A stretch of DNA of 21,309 bases from CAYXUW01 sp964468375 (GTDB lineage: Bacteria > Planctomycetota > Phycisphaerae > Sedimentisphaerales > Anaerobacaceae): the NCBI GenBank assembly GCA_964468375.1, contig CAYXUW010000024.1, positions 1-21,309 on the forward strand. The letters are read 5' to 3'. The notes under the pieces are model-generated. The model did no database searches, was not told where the DNA came from, and saw nothing but the letters and a program-made list of their open reading frames with translations. Below are positions 5,400-13,830 of the stretch, piece by piece. The position numbers were made by a program, and so were the translations under genes. The stretch's first letter is position 1. Each line of letters starts with the position of its first letter.

Positions 5400-6050
5400 T
5401 TGTCTATGAACTACCAACAACCTCAACCCAAAGCATACTTGGCTTACCTGGGCATCCTCCTCCTTGCCATCACTTACCTATCCAGCCCCCCAACACCTAA
5501 CCTCCCTCTAGTTAGTACACCTCCCCACCACAGAGAGATCCCTCTTCCATCTCTCCTTATCCACACCTCCTTACTCCCTAACCATATCCCCCCTGTAGAG
5601 AGAGATTCCTCCTCTCTCTTCTGCCAACGTCCGATAATGTTGCATCTTGCCCACCTTAACACCGTCATTTCTTTAGCATCACCTCTGCCTGTTTTCTTTT
5701 TAACTACCCACACCCCAACTTCTTATCTCTCCAACTCACCCTCCCCCTTCAGTTCCCTGTATCTCAACACTCCCTATTATCTATCCCCCGTAGTAGTAGG
5801 CTTCTCCTCCTCCTTCTGGCAACGTCCGATAATATCCTATTTTGCCCATCTTAACACCGCATATAGCCCAAACGGCAAGCTGGGGAACTTCAATCAAAAT
5901 AGTAAAAATATGCAAAACAAACCCAATTTCAGAAATGCCAGAACGACTGTAAGTTCGGTAAATACAATGACTAATAACCAAAAACTACAAACAATGAACC
6001 ATCAAAAACAAACCCAAGCAAACCCAATTCAAACCCAATTTTGGGATTAA
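5400..6050 (+). CDS. Doubtful low-complexity ORF, repeat-derived
   Basis: A 216-codon open frame starts with TTG (9 nt after GGGAGG) or ATG at 5406. It begins with a hydrophobic stretch (AYLAYLGILLLAITYL), then runs through a proline/serine/leucine-rich segment encoded by very pyrimidine-rich DNA. It ends in an Asn/Gln/Lys-rich tail (KNMQNKPNFRNARTT ... QTQANPIQTQFWD). The middle contains two copies of a roughly 90-bp direct repeat. I recognise no domain. The tail resembles strings I recall recurring in many Phycisphaerae predicted proteins, which suggests a dispersed repeat rather than a conserved gene. The promoter, leader and Shine-Dalgarno site leave open that the first 20-30 codons are translated. 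The 3' end converges on the radical SAM gene. Confidence 0.25.
   Translation: MSMNYQQPQPKAYLAYLGILLLAITYLSSPPTPNLPLVSTPPHHREIPLPSLLIHTSLLPNHIPPVERDSSSLFCQRPIMLHLAHLNTVISLASPLPVFFLTTHTPTSYLSNSPSPFSSLYLNTPYYLSPVVVGFSSSFWQRPIISYFAHLNTAYSPNGKLGNFNQNSKNMQNKPNFRNARTTVSSVNTMTNNQKLQTMNHQKQTQANPIQTQFWD
5573..5664. repeat. About 92-bp direct repeat, copy 1
   Basis: It shares ordered blocks with 5769-5859: ACTCCCTA, ATCCCCC, GTAG, TTCTGSCAACGTCCGATAAT, TTGCCCA and CTTAACACCG. Divergence is concentrated in the purine/pyrimidine-rich middle. Confidence 0.75.
5769..5859. repeat. About 91-bp direct repeat, copy 2
   Basis: Second copy of the unit at 5573-5664, in the same orientation and 196 nt downstream. 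The best-conserved core is CAACGTCCGATAAT. Confidence 0.75.
6009..6038. repeat. Short tandem repeat of AAACCCAA
   Basis: AAACCCAA occurs three times at about 10-nt spacing (6010, 6020, 6031). A CCCAATTTTGGG inverted repeat lies at 6034-6045. It sits at the 3' end of the doubtful ORF and just beyond the radical SAM stop. Confidence 0.6.
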
Positions 6051-6061
6051 GGAGCTGCTGA

Positions 6062-7090
6062 TTAATTTGTGTACAAATCCGGCGGGCCGATTACGGGTTC
6101 CCCCAAACCTTTATCGAACAAAAACTGCCGAATACTTGTGCAGAGATGACATTTGCTTGCGTAAGCTTCGGCGGGCTTATAACCCGAATCCGGGAATTTG
6201 CCGAGCAGGCCAATTGGGCCGAAGTTGAATAAGGTATCGATAATCTCATTTTGGCCGGGATGAAATCGTTCCCACATATCTTTTAAGGAATTATGGTTTA
6301 TGTTCCCGATGATAATGCCGCTGCACGTTCCGCTGAAGACATTGCCGTAAGGGTCTATGTGAACGCCTTTGGCGCCGAGAAAAGCTGCTTTGCAATTCTC
6401 CGATTTTAGTTTTTCCAGCGGCTCACAGACCATAAGCTCAGCCAGCTTTCCGCCTGCCCGACCGGTGAATCGGCAGGGATAATCTTTTACGGCGTTTATG
6501 TATTGCTGTTTCCGTTCTTCGCCTGAAAGCTCGTTTATTCTGATGGGATTTTCCAGATATTTTCTCCACCGCACCAGAACGCGGTCCGCCCCCAAAGTAT
6601 CTAATGCGATACTCGCTAATAGCTGAACTGGTTTTATATCGACATATTCTTGGTGAAAAGGGTCGATGCTGATTTTCAAACGGTGCATTCCGAATTTATC
6701 GAGGGCTTTTAATCGCTCTTTTATAATTTTCTCGCTGGCCGCCCAGAAGCCGTTCGTTTCTATCAAGTCGACTTTGCCGAGCCCCTGCGATTTTACCTTT
6801 CGCAGGATTTCTAAAAAATGTTCCCAGTATAAAAACGGCTCACCTCCTGTAAGATGTATCTTCGCACTCTCCCCGGCGAGCGATTTCAGCGACTCCCAAG
6901 CGGCTATCGCCATATCCGCGGGCATCAATCCGCCTTTGTTGGGCGAGCAGTTGTAATAGCAGAACTCGCACGCGCAGTTGCATTTGTATGTTAGCAGCAG
7001 TCCTGCCGACCGCCACAGCTTAAACTTGGGCTCACCCCGCCCTAACCCTTTGTTATAGATGTTGTCGGATAATTCAGTCATACTGGCCAT
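6062..7090 (-). CDS. Radical SAM protein with C-terminal cysteine cluster, function unknown
   Basis: The 342-aa product has the radical SAM CxxxCxxC at Cys37, Cys41, Cys44 (KCNCACEFCYY) and the SAM-binding TGGEP at 81-85, followed by a TIM-barrel-like region to about residue 210. Further cysteines at 206, 222, 233, 256, 314 and 317 (the last pair in SKCHLCTSI) could bind an auxiliary iron-sulfur cluster as in SPASM/twitch proteins. GVHIDPYGNVFSGTC is a SPASM-like strand. The substrate cannot be inferred. The gene overlaps the end of mnmG; an alternative ATG at 7081 forms an ATGA overlap with the mnmG stop and may be the true start. It appears to be the last gene of the run. A link to tRNA modification is suggested only by position; peptide or protein modification is the commonest role of related proteins. 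Confidence 0.85.
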   Translation of the reverse strand: MASMTELSDNIYNKGLGRGEPKFKLWRSAGLLLTYKCNCACEFCYYNCSPNKGGLMPADMAIAAWESLKSLAGESAKIHLTGGEPFLYWEHFLEILRKVKSQGLGKVDLIETNGFWAASEKIIKERLKALDKFGMHRLKISIDPFHQEYVDIKPVQLLASIALDTLGADRVLVRWRKYLENPIRINELSGEERKQQYINAVKDYPCRFTGRAGGKLAELMVCEPLEKLKSENCKAAFLGAKGVHIDPYGNVFSGTCSGIIIGNINHNSLKDMWERFHPGQNEIIDTLFNFGPIGLLGKFPDSGYKPAEAYASKCHLCTSIRQFLFDKGLGEPVIGPPDLYTN

Positions 7091-8919
7091 TTCGGATTAT
7101 TTATTTTCGGCTGATGTTTTTTCAGGTGTATTTGCAGCACAGTAATGTCTGCGGGCGTAATTCCGCTTATGCGCCCGGCCTGGGCGAGCGTAGCGGGGCG
7201 GAAAGCCGTCAATTTTTCCTTTGCTTCCGCCGGCAGGTGTGCGACGTTGTTATAATCCAGGTTCGGTGGAATCTTCTTGCTCTCCAGATTTTGCAAATTG
7301 GCGACCAGCCGCTGTTGTTTGGCGAGATAACCTTCATATTTGGCGTCGATGATTACCGCCTCCAAAACATCGTCGGGCGATTGCATATTTTTAATATCGG
7401 GATTTTCGGCTAATTGGTTCGCGAGCGGGTTGTTCGGCTGGCGCAATTGTTCCCACAAGCTCAGGCCGTTGGTGCGAATGGTTTTCAGATGGTTTTTAAG
7501 TTTGTCGATGTTTTTCAGTTTGTTTTGGAACGTTTGCCATCGTTTTTCGTCCACAAGTCCGACCGATTTGCCGATTTGCGTCAATCTTCTATCCGCGTTA
7601 TCGGTCCTTAAAGACAATCGATGCTCCGCACGCGAGGTGAACATCCGATAAGGTTCGTCGATGTTCTTTGTTAATAGGTCATCTATAAGAACTCCTATGT
7701 ATGCCTGGTCTCTACCGAGGACGAGCGGTTCCTTAGATTGAATTTTCCTCACGGCGTTTACGCCGGCGACAAGACCTTGTCCTGCTGCTTCCTCGTAGCC
7801 GCTGGTTCCGTTTATTTGACCGGCCAGAAAAAGTCCCGATATCTTTTTTGTTTCGAGACTGTTTTGCAACTGAATCGGCGGGCAGTAGTCATACTCGATT
7901 GCGTATGCGTAATGAATTATGCGGGCGTTTTCCGTTCCGGGCAGCAGCTTTAGCATTCGTTCCTGAATTTCCTCCGGCACGGACGTGCTGATGCCGTTGC
8001 AGTAAATGGTGGAAATCTCTTCCTGTTCGGGTTCGAGGAAGACCTGATGGCGTTTTTTGTCCGCGAATCGAACAATTTTGCCTTCGATACTCGGACAGTA
8101 TCTCGGCCCGGTGGATTTTATCTGGCCGGTATAAAGCGGGGCTTTGTCCAGATTGTCTCGCAGCAGTTGGTGTATTTTTTCGTTGGTGTAGGTAATCCAG
8201 CATGGGATTTGCTCTCTGTTTATCGATTCGTTCAGGAATGAAAACGGCTTCGGCTTTTCGTCTCCGTTTTGGATTTCAAGCTTGTCAAAATTGACCGTTG
8301 AAGCATCCAGCCGCGGCGGCGTTCCTGTCTTTAATCTTTCGAGCTTCAGCCCGGCCCTCTCAAGTGAGTCGGAAAGCTCTTCGCTTGCGGGCTCACCCAG
8401 CCGTCCGCCGCTGAACTGCTTTGTTCCGATATGCATCAGTCCGCGGAGAAAAGTTCCTGTTGTTACGATAACTGTCTGTGCTGTAAAAACCAGCCCATCT
8501 TTGCATTTGATGCCGCAGACCTTTCTATTATCAACGAGTATTTCTGTTGCTATTGCCTCTACTATACGCAGGTTTTTTTTCTGCTTGAGGGTTTCGTGCA
8601 TATACTTTGAATATTTATATTTATCGGCCTGTGCCCTCGGCGACTGGACGGCCGGGCCTTTCGAACGGTTCAGCATTCGGAACTGAATTCCTGTTGCGTC
8701 TATGGCCAGCCCCATCAACCCGCCGAGTGCATCGACCTCGCGCACAATTTGTCCCTTGGCAAGTCCTCCGATAGCCGGGTTGCAGCTCATTGCGGCAATT
8801 TTAGTTTTGTCTATTGTTAAAAGGCAGGTTTTGGTCCCGATTTTAGCGGCGGCGTGAGCGGCTTCGACACCGGCATGACCGGCACCTATAACAATGCAGT
8901 CAAAGTCATTTTTTACCAT
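7078..8919 (-). CDS. mnmG: tRNA uridine-5-carboxymethylaminomethyl modification enzyme MnmG (GidA)
   Basis: This FAD-dependent enzyme works with MnmE to install (carboxymethyl)aminomethyl groups at U34 of tRNAs. The 613 residues match the family length. The N-terminal dinucleotide-binding motif is IVIGAGHAGVEAAHAA (about 9-24), followed by the family signatures AMSCNPAIGGLAKGQIVREV, GTPPRLDAS and GPRYCPSIEGKIVRFADK. GTSGYEEAAGQGLVAGVNA lies further on, and a helical C-terminal domain (from about 470) ends near PAEAKEKLTAFRPATLAQAG. The start overlaps the acpS stop by 14 nt, indicating translational coupling. I see no truncation or missing motif. Confidence 0.97.
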   Translation of the reverse strand: MVKNDFDCIVIGAGHAGVEAAHAAAKIGTKTCLLTIDKTKIAAMSCNPAIGGLAKGQIVREVDALGGLMGLAIDATGIQFRMLNRSKGPAVQSPRAQADKYKYSKYMHETLKQKKNLRIVEAIATEILVDNRKVCGIKCKDGLVFTAQTVIVTTGTFLRGLMHIGTKQFSGGRLGEPASEELSDSLERAGLKLERLKTGTPPRLDASTVNFDKLEIQNGDEKPKPFSFLNESINREQIPCWITYTNEKIHQLLRDNLDKAPLYTGQIKSTGPRYCPSIEGKIVRFADKKRHQVFLEPEQEEISTIYCNGISTSVPEEIQERMLKLLPGTENARIIHYAYAIEYDYCPPIQLQNSLETKKISGLFLAGQINGTSGYEEAAGQGLVAGVNAVRKIQSKEPLVLGRDQAYIGVLIDDLLTKNIDEPYRMFTSRAEHRLSLRTDNADRRLTQIGKSVGLVDEKRWQTFQNKLKNIDKLKNHLKTIRTNGLSLWEQLRQPNNPLANQLAENPDIKNMQSPDDVLEAVIIDAKYEGYLAKQQRLVANLQNLESKKIPPNLDYNNVAHLPAEAKEKLTAFRPATLAQAGRISGITPADITVLQIHLKKHQPKINNPKWPV

Positions 8920-9316
8920 CGGTTTCGGTCAGCGCAACAGCCGAGGCGATTGCGAAATTGGCGGTGTGTGTGATGCTTACGCTTATGTGTTTGATTCCGA
9001 GCTTGGCGGCGATTTTCTCAACCTCGCCTCGCAGGGTAACTTCCGGCTGACCCGTCGGGCTGTTTATTATCTCGATATCGGTCCAGGCAATTTTACCTCG
9101 CCAGCCCGTTCCCATAAGCTTAAGGATAGCTTCCTTTGCTGCGAACCGTCCGGCGAGTTTTTCCGTTCCGTTCTTGTTTGTCCGGGCATAGGATTGCTCG
9201 GTGGAAGTGAAGACCTTATTCAGGAAACGCTCGCCGTGGCGTTTTAGCATCTCTTCTATTCGCGGGAAATCCACGAGGTCTATGCCATGCGCTACAATTT
9301 CCATATAACTCGACAC
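8906..9316 (-). CDS. acpS: Holo-[acyl-carrier-protein] synthase AcpS
   Basis: It transfers 4'-phosphopantetheine from CoA to acyl carrier protein. The 136-aa product carries both family motifs: GIDLVDFPRI with the metal-binding Asp13, and GRFAAKEAILKLMG with Glu62. It ends with the conserved SITHT strand (114-118). The start used here is GTG at 9316, 4 nt after the PPIase stop; the in-frame ATG at 9304 (MEIVAHGIDLV) is also plausible and gives 132 aa. No strong Shine-Dalgarno is visible for either, consistent with coupling to the upstream gene. The 3' end overlaps mnmG. Confidence 0.95.
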   Translation of the reverse strand: MSSYMEIVAHGIDLVDFPRIEEMLKRHGERFLNKVFTSTEQSYARTNKNGTEKLAGRFAAKEAILKLMGTGWRGKIAWTDIEIINSPTGQPEVTLRGEVEKIAAKLGIKHISVSITHTANFAIASAVALTETDGKK

Positions 9317-9320
9317 TTTC

Positions 9321-10436
9321 TTATTGATTGCACGTTCGGTAAATTTTCTTGAGGCAGAAGTCTGTGAACTCGTCCATTTTGTTCAGCGCCGCCTGCTGCA
9401 CGAGCCGGATGCCCAACTCATCGACGGCTTCTTTTCGTCGGTCAAAAATTATTTTTGCTTCTATTTCTTTTTGCACGTCTTCGAGGGGCACAAAACTTTT
9501 TGGTTTTTTCTCTTCCAGTTTCATTATAAAAATGTGCCCGCCTGATTCGACAGGCCCTGCAATCTGTGACGGCTTCATTTTTTCAGCTTCGGCCGCGAGA
9601 ACATCGTATGGCTCCGCCAGAGCCGCCGGATTGACCGGCTTCCACAATCCGCCGAACGAGGCCTTGTGCCCGTGCGAATATTGTCTGGCGAGCCTGCCAA
9701 AGTCCTCGCCTTTTCGCAGCCGTTCCATTAATTTATCAGCAAATTCTCTGGCCTGCTCCGGCGGGCTGATGTTCGGTTCTGTCGCCTGCATCTTCGATAC
9801 CTGGATATCAATCAGCCGAAACGTCATCGTTGCCGGCGTGGCGAAATGCTCTTCTTTCATTTCGTTGTAGCAGCTTACTAATTCGTTATATGTGACGGGT
9901 CTGTTTTCCGGCATTTGCCGTCGAATATAATCCTGGCTGAGAATCATCTTTCTCTGGTATTCTCTGAATTCGTCCCAATCCATTCCTATCTGTTTGAGGG
10001 CCTGTTCGGCTTTGGCATAGTCGCCGTCGAAGCCGGCAATAAATCTTCTCACTTCGGATTCCGTTGCCTTTTCAAGGGCATCCTCCAGGTCAACTCCCAT
10101 TCCGGAATCTCTTCTGGCCTGCTGATAGAGCAGGATGTTCGATATTTTTGCCGAGATGATGCGCTCGAGTTCGGGCCGGGCCTGTTTTTTAAACTGTTCG
10201 AAGTTTTTCTCTGCAATCGGCTTGAAATATTCCAGTAAGGGGGCGGTTATTATTTCGTCGGAGGTTACGGTCTCTCCGCCTACTGCGAGGACAAATCCGC
10301 CGGATGGTTCCGGTAGACCTTCTCTCGGCGCAAGAGGTATGGCCGCCAGCTCTTCTTCGGTGAACTTCGGCTTGCCGCCTCCGCAGCCGGATACAAAAAA
10401 GAGCGTTAACACTGTTAATAAAGCACAATTACGCAT
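9321..10436 (-). CDS. Lipoprotein peptidyl-prolyl cis-trans isomerase (parvulin/SurA-like)
   Basis: The 371-aa product is probably an exported folding chaperone. The N-terminus MRNCALLTVLTLFFVSGC is a lipoprotein signal with lipobox VSGC (Cys18). Residues about 55-200 form a SurA-N-like helical chaperone region. A parvulin-type PPIase domain spans about 203-308, with FADKLMERLRKGEDFGRLAR, FGGLW and GPVESGGHIFIMKLEE. A helical tail follows. AGGAG lies 8 nt before the ATG. A promoter candidate precedes it in the mfd 3' end. The acpS gene begins 4 nt after its stop, so it heads the run PPIase-acpS-mnmG-radical SAM. The substrate set is unknown; outer-membrane or periplasmic proteins are the usual clients. 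Confidence 0.9.
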   Translation of the reverse strand: MRNCALLTVLTLFFVSGCGGGKPKFTEEELAAIPLAPREGLPEPSGGFVLAVGGETVTSDEIITAPLLEYFKPIAEKNFEQFKKQARPELERIISAKISNILLYQQARRDSGMGVDLEDALEKATESEVRRFIAGFDGDYAKAEQALKQIGMDWDEFREYQRKMILSQDYIRRQMPENRPVTYNELVSCYNEMKEEHFATPATMTFRLIDIQVSKMQATEPNISPPEQAREFADKLMERLRKGEDFGRLARQYSHGHKASFGGLWKPVNPAALAEPYDVLAAEAEKMKPSQIAGPVESGGHIFIMKLEEKKPKSFVPLEDVQKEIEAKIIFDRRKEAVDELGIRLVQQAALNKMDEFTDFCLKKIYRTCNQ

Positions 10437-10488
10437 AGCTTAATCTCCTGCCCAGTCGGCCCAGCTTCAAAATTTCCGTTGGTAGCTT

Positions 10489-10518
10489 ATTATATGCCAT
10501 TCCGTTAATCATTGCGAA
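10489..10518 (-). promoter_or_regulatory. Promoter candidate for the PPIase-acpS-mnmG run
   Basis: On the minus strand a perfect TATAAT (10489-10494) is preceded at 18 nt by TTCGCA (10513-10518), a 4/6 match to TTGACA. The -35 lies at the very end of mfd, and the -10 lies 52 nt before the PPIase ATG. The run could therefore be transcribed independently of mfd. Confidence 0.45.
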
Positions 10519-13500
10519 GAATCTTTCGCAAAACGTTAATTAACGTTCTTGGCTCGAAGTAATTCTCTGGCAGACGCAGGTATGCCGTCTTCGGGTTCGG
10601 CATTCTAATCTTTCCTGATATGTTCTTAAATAAGTCCGACGTTTTACCCTTTGCGTCCTTCTCGGATGAAAAAATCAAATCTCTGCCGGAAGCGACGATA
10701 CTTTTCATACCAAGCTTGCTTGCCCTGATTCGAAGCTCAGCCAGCTCCAGCAGCAGCGCGACTTCTTCCGACACCGGCCCGTATACGTCGGCCAGCTCAC
10801 CCTCTATCTGTTTTAGCTCTTCGGGTGTTTTTGCAACGGCGATTTTGTGGTAAATATCCATTCGGTATCTGTCAGAGGGTATATAATTTCTCGGTATGTA
10901 TGCTGCCAGTCCCAAATCGATAATGGCGGAGGGGATCGGCTCGACGGGTTCATTTTTTAATTTCCTGACGGCGTCCGCCAGCAGGTCGCAATACATTTGA
11001 TAGCCGACCAGCTGAATGTGGCCGGATTGTTCGGCGCCCAAGATGTTGCCTGCTCCGCGAATCTCCAAATCGCGAAGCGCAATTCTAAAGCCGGCGCCCA
11101 GATGCGAGTAATCTTCAATGGCTTTCAGCCGTTTCCCCGCCGTCGGCGTAATCGGCCTTGAGTTCGGCAGCAGCATGTACGCGTAGGCGCGGTGTTTATA
11201 TCTGCCCACTCTGCCGCGAAGCTGATGCAGCTCAGCCAAACCGAAGCGGTCTGCGTCGTTTATGAAAATCGTGTTCGCGTTCGGAATGTCCAGCCCGGAT
11301 TCGATAATCGTCGTGCACACAAGCACATCAGTTTCGCCGGTTACGAAATCTATCATCGCCTTTTCGAGCTCGCTTTTGGTCATCTGCCCGTGCGCGATGG
11401 TGACCCTTGCGTCGCTGACCAGTTTCTGAATCTCCCAGGCCTTTTTATCAATCGTCCTGACTCTGTTGTGCAGGAAAAATACCTGTCCCTGGCGGTTTAA
11501 TTCCCTGTGTATTGCTTTTGTTATAAGCTCTTTGCTGTAGCCGGTTACGGTCGTTACTATGCTTCGCCTGTCCAGCGGCGGAGTTGCCAGCGAGCTGATA
11601 TTGCGCAGACCCAGCAGCGATATATGCAGTGTCCGCGGTATCGGTGTGGCTGTCATTGTAAGGACATCGACATTGATGCGCAGCCGTTTGAGCTTTTCTT
11701 TATGCTCGACGCCGAACCGCTGCTCTTCGTCGATGATTAAAAGCCCCAAATCCTTAAAGCCCACGTCGCCGCTTAAAAGCCGGTGTGTCCCTATGAGAAT
11801 GTCGACCCTTCCTCGTTTTGTCCGTGCGATAATGTCCCTTGCCTGTTTGGTTGTCTTAAAGCGGTTCAAAACTTCAATGCAAACCGGAAAGTCTGCGAAA
11901 CGCTCGGTAAAAGTTCTGCCGTGCTGCACGCATAGCACAGTAGTCGGCACGAGCACTGCTACCTGTTTCCCGTTTTCCACCGCCTTAAACGCCGCCCGCA
12001 TTGCAAGCTCTGTCTTGCCGTAGCCCACGTCGCCGCACAGCAGCCGGTCCATCGCAGCGGGCTCCTGCATATCCGCCTTGATTTGCTCTGCTGCGGTGGT
12101 CTGGTCCGGCGTTTCGTTATAGGGAAAAGATTCTTCGAACTCCGCCTGCCAGTTTGAATCTGCCCCGAAAGCAATGCCTCCCTTTGCCTGCCGCTGTGCC
12201 TGAACATCGAGCAGCTCGGCGGCGAGGTCTTCGACGGAGCGTGCAACCTTTTCTTTTTGCTTTTGCCATCTTTTAGAGCCGACCTTGCTCAGCTTCGGCC
12301 GTTTCGGTGTCGTTCCTATGAACTTCTGCACCAGAGCGATATTTCGAACCGAGACCTGAATTTTTACCCCGTCGGCGTATTCGAGCGTGAGATATTCCGA
12401 GCTTCCCCCTTTTTCCCGTATGGTTTTTATTCCGGAGAACTTGCCGATGCCGTAGGAAGCGTGAACCACGTAATCGCCGACCTGCAAATCTGCGAGCGTG
12501 TCCACCGGCGCGCCCGCCCTCGCCGGACGCAGCTTTCTCCTGATGGCGTATTGACCGAACAGTTCGTGGTGACTTATTATGATTGTTTTCAGTGAACTTA
12601 TGATAAACCCCTGGTGCACAAATCCTTCCAGCAGCTTGAAATTCGCCGGGACTGTTTTTTCGCTCTCTGTGATGATTTCGGTTATACGCTTGGTTTCAGC
12701 GGCGGCTTCGCAGTAAAGGTAAACCTTTTTTCCGCTCCTGGCTTCGGCCACCAGTTCCTGCAGCGCCTCTTTATGCCCCGCCCATACAGAAGTTGCTTTG
12801 TGCTGAAACTGTTGCACACTTTTGATATCGACCTTGAGAAAATCCTCCGGCCTTGCTGCGGCAAATCTGCATAAATGTAGTTGCGTAAATTTTGCTGCTG
12901 CTTCATAAATATCCCGCCAGTCATACAGCCGTTTGGCATCTTCAGCCCTTTCCCGAAACACCTTTGCGACTTCTTCGATATCACTCGGCTCTTCGAAAAT
13001 TATTACGGTATCTTTCGGCAGGATATTTACGAAAAGCTCTCTTTCCTCCGCAGCCGCTCCGCAAATCGCCGAGACTATTTCGACGTTTTTTATTCGCCGG
13101 CTCGAACGCTGAGTGTCCAGATTTATTTCGCGAATGCTTTCTATCGTATCGCCGAAAAATTCTATCCGAATCGCCTCGGCGGCTTCCGTCGGGGCGTCTG
13201 TTTCCGCCTCATCGAGAAAGATTTTTTCGCTGACCAGCGGCGCGTATATATCGATGATTCCGCCGCGGTGGGCGAACTGCCCAGGCAAATCGACCCTTTC
13301 CACCCGCTCGAAACCGTTTTCGACAAGCCATTCGATTGCCTGTTCCATCGGCACGGTTTTATCCGTTTGTAATTGGAGACAGCTTTCCTCCAGCGCCTGT
13401 GGTTTTGGTATAGGCTGGCAAAGCGCCTGCGCCGGAGCCGGTATGATGATTTTACTTTCAGCTAAGTGCGAGATGCGAGACACGAGTTTCAATCTTTCAG

Positions 13501-13789
13501 CCCTGATTTCGTCGGTGGCGTCCGCCAGTTCTTCTTCGCCCTCCCAAGCAGGCAGCGGCGCGACACTTCTGGCTCCGAAGGTATGTAAATCATCGGTTGC
13601 CTTATCGGCGTCGTCGATGTGCGGACAGATGTATAAAATCGGCCGTTCAAGCTTGTTTGAAATGAAAGCGGCCAGCAGGCGCGCAAACGACCCCCACGTC
13701 CCCGCGACTCTAACCGCCCCCTCTTTGCCTCTTGCGGTCTCGAGCCGGGAGATTGTCTCTCGAACAGTCCTGTCCCGCCCAAGCTCCAT
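10505..13789 (-). CDS. mfd: Transcription-repair coupling factor Mfd
   Basis: This ATP-dependent translocase removes RNA polymerase stalled at DNA lesions and recruits UvrA. The 1094 aa are slightly shorter than typical (about 1150). Domains in order: a UvrB-like N-terminal region (about 1-350, including GQFAHRGGIIDIYAPL), and a CarD-like RNA-polymerase interaction domain (about 433-500, LQVGDYVVHASYGIGKFSGI). The RecG-like helicase core follows, with Walker A GDVGYGKT (586-593), DEEQ (687-690), TATPIPRT (713-720), IESGLDIPNANTI and QLRGRVGR. The C-terminal TRCF domain runs to the end. All helicase motifs are intact. No strong Shine-Dalgarno is visible at the ATG. Transketolase ends 41 nt upstream on the same strand. 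Confidence 0.97.
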   Translation of the reverse strand: MELGRDRTVRETISRLETARGKEGAVRVAGTWGSFARLLAAFISNKLERPILYICPHIDDADKATDDLHTFGARSVAPLPAWEGEEELADATDEIRAERLKLVSRISHLAESKIIIPAPAQALCQPIPKPQALEESCLQLQTDKTVPMEQAIEWLVENGFERVERVDLPGQFAHRGGIIDIYAPLVSEKIFLDEAETDAPTEAAEAIRIEFFGDTIESIREINLDTQRSSRRIKNVEIVSAICGAAAEERELFVNILPKDTVIIFEEPSDIEEVAKVFRERAEDAKRLYDWRDIYEAAAKFTQLHLCRFAAARPEDFLKVDIKSVQQFQHKATSVWAGHKEALQELVAEARSGKKVYLYCEAAAETKRITEIITESEKTVPANFKLLEGFVHQGFIISSLKTIIISHHELFGQYAIRRKLRPARAGAPVDTLADLQVGDYVVHASYGIGKFSGIKTIREKGGSSEYLTLEYADGVKIQVSVRNIALVQKFIGTTPKRPKLSKVGSKRWQKQKEKVARSVEDLAAELLDVQAQRQAKGGIAFGADSNWQAEFEESFPYNETPDQTTAAEQIKADMQEPAAMDRLLCGDVGYGKTELAMRAAFKAVENGKQVAVLVPTTVLCVQHGRTFTERFADFPVCIEVLNRFKTTKQARDIIARTKRGRVDILIGTHRLLSGDVGFKDLGLLIIDEEQRFGVEHKEKLKRLRINVDVLTMTATPIPRTLHISLLGLRNISSLATPPLDRRSIVTTVTGYSKELITKAIHRELNRQGQVFFLHNRVRTIDKKAWEIQKLVSDARVTIAHGQMTKSELEKAMIDFVTGETDVLVCTTIIESGLDIPNANTIFINDADRFGLAELHQLRGRVGRYKHRAYAYMLLPNSRPITPTAGKRLKAIEDYSHLGAGFRIALRDLEIRGAGNILGAEQSGHIQLVGYQMYCDLLADAVRKLKNEPVEPIPSAIIDLGLAAYIPRNYIPSDRYRMDIYHKIAVAKTPEELKQIEGELADVYGPVSEEVALLLELAELRIRASKLGMKSIVASGRDLIFSSEKDAKGKTSDLFKNISGKIRMPNPKTAYLRLPENYFEPRTLINVLRKILRND

Positions 13790-13830
13790 AAAGTCGCTGA
13801 TACTATTTATAGCTTAAAAGGCCGGCCGGG

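Noticed and set aside
5474..5713. Minus-strand ORF opposite the low-complexity region
   Set aside because: Gly/Arg/Trp-rich translation is what purine-rich DNA gives by chance; there is no domain or start signal.
5573..5859. CRISPR array
   Set aside because: There are only two diverged copies of about 90 bp, 196 nt apart. There are no short regular repeats with unique spacers and no cas genes.
12881..13372. Long open frames opposite mfd, mnmG and tkt
   Set aside because: They are out-of-frame shadows of well-supported genes with complete family motifs on the other strand.
13820..13827. GGCCGGCC palindrome between tkt and mfd
   Set aside because: At only 8 bp in GC-rich DNA it is easily chance, and no T-run or longer stem supports a terminator.
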